From the NCBI GenBank assembly GCA_943370355.1, contig CALRQP020000012.1:1-64000 (forward strand): 64,000 nucleotides of DNA. Direction: 5' to 3'. Below the pieces are notes generated by a model. It saw only the letters and a list, made by a program, of their open reading frames with translations. It searched no databases and had not been told where the DNA came from. Position numbers and translations under genes: made by a program. Shown piece after piece: positions 60,917-64,000 of the stretch. Position 1 is the first letter of the stretch. Every line of letters begins with the position of its first letter. Source of the DNA: JADCGM01 sp943370355 (lineage in GTDB: Bacteria; Pseudomonadota; Alphaproteobacteria; Sphingomonadales; Sphingomonadaceae).

Positions 60917-61843
60917 GTGGCGAACGATCAACACCTCAGCGACAGCCACACCGAACAGCAGACCTCCGCAACCTCGCATCTGCTCGAAGAACTGGCACTG
61001 TTCGGCTACCGGCCCTTCCAGGACGAACCAGACCCGCGGCCACTGCCCGATGCGCGACGCGCCGCAGGGGCCATCGCCGACATGTTCGACGCCATGGTCT
61101 CGACCCTCATCGACACCCGGCTCGAGCCCGACCTCGAAGGCCTGCTGTGGTCGACGGTCAACCTGTTCCACCGCGCTGCCGAGCGCATCGAGCGCGAGCT
61201 CGACGACAATGAACAGGCGCAGCGGCAAAGTCAGCGTGAGCAGGACGGCTCCGAGGTCCGATCGGTCGCACTCGAACGGCTGCTGGCCGAAGGGCAGACG
61301 CTGATCGAGCGCCGGAACTCCATGGAGTTTTTCCGGGACGAAGCCGCCAGCCAGTATCAGGCGCACAGTCGCACCGCATGGACTCCGCGCACCGGCTCGA
61401 AGGTCAATCGCCAGACGCTGACCGCCGCGATGATCGACAGCCGCGACTTCCTCGCCGCCAAACGGCGCTCGGAGACGGAGGTCATGCTGCCGGCGGGTGC
61501 GAAGATCGCCATCACCGGCGGGGCTGACTACAGCGATCACCGCAAGGTCTGGGACGCGCTCGACAGGGTGCACTCCAAGCATCCGGGCATGGTGTTGCTG
61601 CACGGTGGATCGCCCAAGGGCGTCGAACGCATCGCCGCCTGCTGGGCCGACAATCGCAAGGTCGTGCAGATCGCGTTCAAGCCCGACTGGACCCGCCACG
61701 CCAAGGCCGCGCCATTCAAGCGCAACGATCAGCTGCTGGCCACCTTGCCTATTGGAGTGCTGGCCTTCCCGGGGACCGGGATTAGCGCCAACCTGGCCGA
61801 CAAGGCGCGGGCCATGGGGGTGCCGGTGTGGAAGTTCGAGTGA
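60917..61843 (+). CDS. DUF2493 (SLOG-like YspA) protein
   Basis: 308 residues starting at a GTG with AGGAG 8 nt before. The N-terminal ~180 residues are helical and charged (IERELDDNEQAQRQSQREQDG). The DUF2493 domain is at about 190-305: KIAITGGADYSDHRKVWDALDRVHSKHPGMVLLHGGSPKGVERIAACWADN and VLAFPGTGISANLADKARAMGVPVWKFE, matching the nucleotide-binding SLOG fold. Commonly next to Toprim and ParB genes in this element type. Function unknown. Confidence 0.88.
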   Translation: MANDQHLSDSHTEQQTSATSHLLEELALFGYRPFQDEPDPRPLPDARRAAGAIADMFDAMVSTLIDTRLEPDLEGLLWSTVNLFHRAAERIERELDDNEQAQRQSQREQDGSEVRSVALERLLAEGQTLIERRNSMEFFRDEAASQYQAHSRTAWTPRTGSKVNRQTLTAAMIDSRDFLAAKRRSETEVMLPAGAKIAITGGADYSDHRKVWDALDRVHSKHPGMVLLHGGSPKGVERIAACWADNRKVVQIAFKPDWTRHAKAAPFKRNDQLLATLPIGVLAFPGTGISANLADKARAMGVPVWKFE

Positions 61844-61895
61844 ACGGCATTGCGATCACCCAGCTCAAACCGCCAATGTGGGCGCAAATGCCGAA

Positions 61896-62351
61896 TTAGG
61901 GCCGGTCCTTGGGTGGAGCTGCTTGCGACCGTCGCGATTTGGCTTCGGCTTGCCGTCTCCATTCGGCCTCCTGTTCGCTGACCACGCCTGGCGGCCTATA
62001 CTGCTCCCGGATCCGCTCACGCTGCCAGTGGGCCGCACGAGCGAAACGGTCGGCGCTGCAGCCCGGCGGGGGATATTCCTCATCGACGGGGCGGGGCAGC
62101 GGGTGCGGCGCGGGCTTGCGGGTAGATACTCGCGATGCGCTCCAGCCGACGATCAGACGCTTCGAGCCACAGCGGCACCGGAATTTCCAGGGCGCGGCTT
62201 CGAGGGCACAATTCCAGCCGCGTGCTTTGAACATCGCCTCCATCTCGCACACGTCGAACGAGGCCACCCGGCCGCACGCGACGCAGCGGAGTTCGAGCCA
62301 GACACTGTGGATCGTGAGATCGCTGATTGAGCGGATAACCTTGGCACCCAT
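61896..62351 (-). CDS. Cys-rich hypothetical protein
   Basis: 151 residues. The N-terminal 70 contain a likely zinc site, LRCVACGRVASF and FRCRCGSKRLIV (two Cys-x-x-Cys-like pairs). The rest is a charged Arg/Glu/Gln tail (WQRERIREQYRPPGVVSEQEAEWRRQAEAKSRR). Opposite in direction to its neighbours. Similar short zinc-binding proteins are frequent in plasmid regions of sphingomonads (recollection). No catalytic activity is evident. Confidence 0.6.
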   Translation of the reverse strand: MGAKVIRSISDLTIHSVWLELRCVACGRVASFDVCEMEAMFKARGWNCALEAAPWKFRCRCGSKRLIVGWSASRVSTRKPAPHPLPRPVDEEYPPPGCSADRFARAAHWQRERIREQYRPPGVVSEQEAEWRRQAEAKSRRSQAAPPKDRP

Positions 62352-62446
62352 AATGCCAAAGAGCGGCGGCCGGATGAGTCGGTCAAGCTAGTTTGTTCTT
62401 TTTTCGTTCTTGCGGCGACTCGGTGGCGTTGCATAGGTTCCCGGTG

Positions 62447-62638
62447 ATGAACCTGCGTGCCGTCGACCCCGCCGCCTACGCTGTCATCGCGCACATAGCC
62501 GCGGTGGCGAAGGTCGCCGCGCTGCCTGCGCCCCCGCTGGTGATCCGGCTGCCGGAGGGTGCCGACGAGAATTTCAGAAGCGCCGCGCGCAGTCTGTGGG
62601 GCAAGCCGCGCCGGACGCTGGAGGACTCGCTTCTGTGA
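62447..62638 (+). CDS. Small hypothetical protein before the HMCES gene
   Basis: 63 residues, ATG at 62447: NLRAVDPAAYAVIAHIAAVAKVAALPAPPLVIRLPEGADENFRSAARSLWGKPRRTLEDSLL. Ala/Val-rich first half and a basic second half, without recognisable domain. Its stop lies 24 bp before the next gene, so they may be co-transcribed. The existence of the protein is plausible, not shown. Confidence 0.45.
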   Translation: MNLRAVDPAAYAVIAHIAAVAKVAALPAPPLVIRLPEGADENFRSAARSLWGKPRRTLEDSLL

Positions 62639-62662
62639 TGGGTTGCCGGTAGTCTTTCCGAC

Positions 62663-63310
62663 ATGTGCGGGCGCTATCGCAACATGCAGAGCTGGAGCGA
62701 GCTTCACGCCGCGATGCGCAGCTTTCTGGGTGAGCCGAAGCAGCCGCCACTCAACATGCCCGCCCGTGCGCAGGTGCGCCCGACGCAGTCCGCGCCGATC
62801 GTTCGGTTGAACGAGGACGGGCCGCTGGTATCGGACGCGCGGTGGTGGCTTGTCCCGTGGTTTCACAAGGGCAAGCCGCTGAAAGCCTGGAAGGCAACGA
62901 CGATCAATGCGCGCACCGAAACCGTGGCGACCGCGGCGACCTTCCGCGAACCGTTCAAGAAGCGGCGCTGCCTTGTCGTCGCCGATGGGTGGTATGAATG
63001 GACGGGGCCGAAGGGTGCAAAGCAGATGCACCTGTTTCAGGCTCGCGAGCGTGAGCCGATCATGTTCGCGGGGCTCTGGGACAGTTGCGACACGTCCGAC
63101 GAGGGCCGGGTCGAAAGCTTCACCATCGTAACCCAGCCGGCGGGTTCCCCACTAAACGCGATCCATGACCGCGCGCCGGTGGTGCTCTTCGGCGAGGAAT
63201 GGGCGCGCTGGCTTGATCTGACGGCGGATGTGTCCGACCTGCTGGGACCCGAGAGCCGGGACCGGTTCGATATCCGGCCCTATAATCCGGCGGAGGATGT
63301 CGCGGGATAA
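62663..63310 (+). CDS. SOS response-associated peptidase (HMCES/YedK family)
   Basis: 215 residues. After Met removal Cys2 (MCGRY) forms a thiazolidine with abasic DNA. Other active-site elements: NARTETV (Asn), VVADGWYEWTGPKG (Glu), and IHDRAPVVLFGEEW where the canonical HxRMP has Ala instead of Met. The C-terminal YNPAEDV closes the fold. Often carried on mobile elements, where it may protect transferred single-stranded DNA from abasic-site breakage. Confidence 0.93.
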   Translation: MCGRYRNMQSWSELHAAMRSFLGEPKQPPLNMPARAQVRPTQSAPIVRLNEDGPLVSDARWWLVPWFHKGKPLKAWKATTINARTETVATAATFREPFKKRRCLVVADGWYEWTGPKGAKQMHLFQAREREPIMFAGLWDSCDTSDEGRVESFTIVTQPAGSPLNAIHDRAPVVLFGEEWARWLDLTADVSDLLGPESRDRFDIRPYNPAEDVAG

Positions 63311-63574
63311 GCGCCTGAGAGGCGTTCGGCTGCAAACATTCGCCGAAAGCATTTACGCAGGATGGCCTTACCGTCCGATTGGCCGGGTTGTGCAAACGCA
63401 CGCGCGTGACAGAAATCGCAAGCCTGTGCGCAGCGTTGCAATATGTTGATGCCAGACTGCGGGCTATCGTGGGGCAGCGCGGATTTTGATGATCGGGCAG
63501 CCTGTGTAGGGTTGGTTGTTCGGCGTGCTGGCTTTCGTGTTGCGGTTGATTTCCATCCTCCATGAGGTGCCGCA

Positions 63575-64000
63575 ATGATCAGCTCGACCCTTTTCCGTAT
63601 TTGCATGGCGGGGACTTTGGCCCTCGCGGCGCCAGCCATCGCACAGGATGCCCATATTCGCGTCGTCGATGTCGGACCGGGCCTGTGCGTGGTTGCGCAA
63701 ATCCCTGGCAAGCACGCGATGGTCTACGATACGGGCCCGGGTGGCGGCGGTTGCCTAGCGGCGGTCCGGGAGCTTGTTCCGGACAAGGTGATCGATCTGA
63801 TGGTGCTCAGTCATTCCGATATTGATCACATTCGGGAGACACAGCCAATTCTCGATGAGACGCGCGTGCTGACGATCATTCACCCGGGAGACCCGCGGGG
63901 CGTGGCTGTCGATGCTGTACGCGCAGCGATCAACAGCGAGGGTGCTGATGTCTGGTCGCTTGCGTCACGCCCAATCCCGCCTGGGCAACGGTTCGCGCTC
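63575..64000 (+). CDS. Secreted metallo-beta-lactamase-fold protein (5' part)
   Basis: Open for 142 codons to the window edge. Signal peptide 1-23 (cleavage near AIAQ-DAHI). IRVVDVGPGLCVVAQIPGKHAMVYDTGPGGGG and LMVLSHSDIDH (the HxDxDH metal motif, residues about 88-93) fit the ComEC/Rec2-type MBL branch. Such free-standing secreted forms hydrolyse phosphodiesters or nucleic acid in some systems; the function here is open. Preceded by a 264-bp gap without features. Confidence 0.85.
   Translation, partial: MISSTLFRICMAGTLALAAPAIAQDAHIRVVDVGPGLCVVAQIPGKHAMVYDTGPGGGGCLAAVRELVPDKVIDLMVLSHSDIDHIRETQPILDETRVLTIIHPGDPRGVAVDAVRAAINSEGADVWSLASRPIPPGQRFAL

Larger units (their letters stand above)
54264..64000. 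mobile_element. Integrative element (left part)
   Basis: Begins at the tRNA-Leu junction and encodes a tyrosine recombinase, then DUF932, ParB, Toprim and DUF2493 proteins, a set typical of sphingomonad plasmids and ICEs, plus an HMCES-type peptidase. The right end, conjugation genes and attR are not in the window. It is not certain that the last genes (after 62.6 kb) belong to it. Confidence 0.65.

Noticed and set aside
1..64000. CRISPR arrays, rRNA genes, complete insertion sequences
   Set aside because: None seen: no regularly spaced direct repeats, no rRNA sequence, no transposase with terminal inverted repeats.

Overview
The window is GC-rich, densely packed chromosomal DNA from an alphaproteobacterium, most likely a sphingomonad (Sphingomonas/Sphingopyxis type). 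This is inferred from gene content and order: ATP12-type F1-ATPase chaperone, heme A synthase CtaA, a TrcR/DUF1013 regulator, DUF1192, a class III-like PHA synthase, N-terminally extended S9 and C-terminally extended S16, and an integrative element of the DUF932/ParB/Toprim/DUF2493 kind familiar from sphingomonad plasmids and ICEs. No rRNA genes or CRISPR arrays are present. The only RNA genes seen are one intact tRNA-Leu(CAA) and one severed tRNA-Leu.

Layout. 1-9.2 kb: DsbD-like thiol reductase (runs off the left edge), an XRE regulator with a membrane protein, rplM-rpsI, a fatty acid hydroxylase-type enzyme, ctaA divergent from a topoisomerase IB, an MscS channel and an SDR dehydrogenase. 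9.2-20 kb: scattered acyl-CoA metabolism (acyl-CoA synthetase, enoyl-CoA hydratase, thioesterase II, propionyl-CoA carboxylase beta) mixed with a class V aminotransferase, a cold-shock protein and small proteins. 20-23.7 kb: a tight reverse-strand operon crcB-rluA-like-paiB-like-HAD-small TM protein-ATP12, almost every junction being a 4-nt overlap. 24.7-26.7 kb: a PHA operon of a very short PhaE-like subunit, PhaC and a GNAT acetyltransferase. 27.4-28.4 kb: an A/T-rich, apparently acquired sterol desaturase-like gene. 28.8-33.2 kb: ffh-rpsP-rimM-trmD-rplS, interrupted between rimM and trmD by a vapBC toxin-antitoxin pair with its own palindromic operator.

33.4-54.2 kb: ordinary chromosome: GST, outer-membrane beta-barrel, Kup, alanine dehydrogenase, MFS, prolyl oligopeptidase-DUF885-nadC, two acyl-CoA dehydrogenases, a secreted C13-type cysteine peptidase, quinone oxidoreductase, GAF-HD-GYP with a GST, TrcR, and rsmD with a pseudouridine synthase. 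A 127-bp nested palindromic element lies after nadC.

54.2-64 kb: an integrative element. A tRNA-Leu gene is cut in its anticodon loop, followed by a tyrosine recombinase and, 1.4 kb further, an intact tRNA-Leu(CAA). Then come DUF932, ParB, Toprim and DUF2493 genes, a Cys-rich hypothetical protein, an HMCES/YedK-type peptidase and the start of a secreted metallo-beta-lactamase-fold protein. The DUF932 and ParB genes share an ~85-nt leader that folds into the same nested stem-loop with compensatory base changes. I regard this repeated structured leader as the most interesting unexplained signal, followed by the broken/rescue tRNA arrangement and the SD-sequestering hairpin at 9.2 kb.
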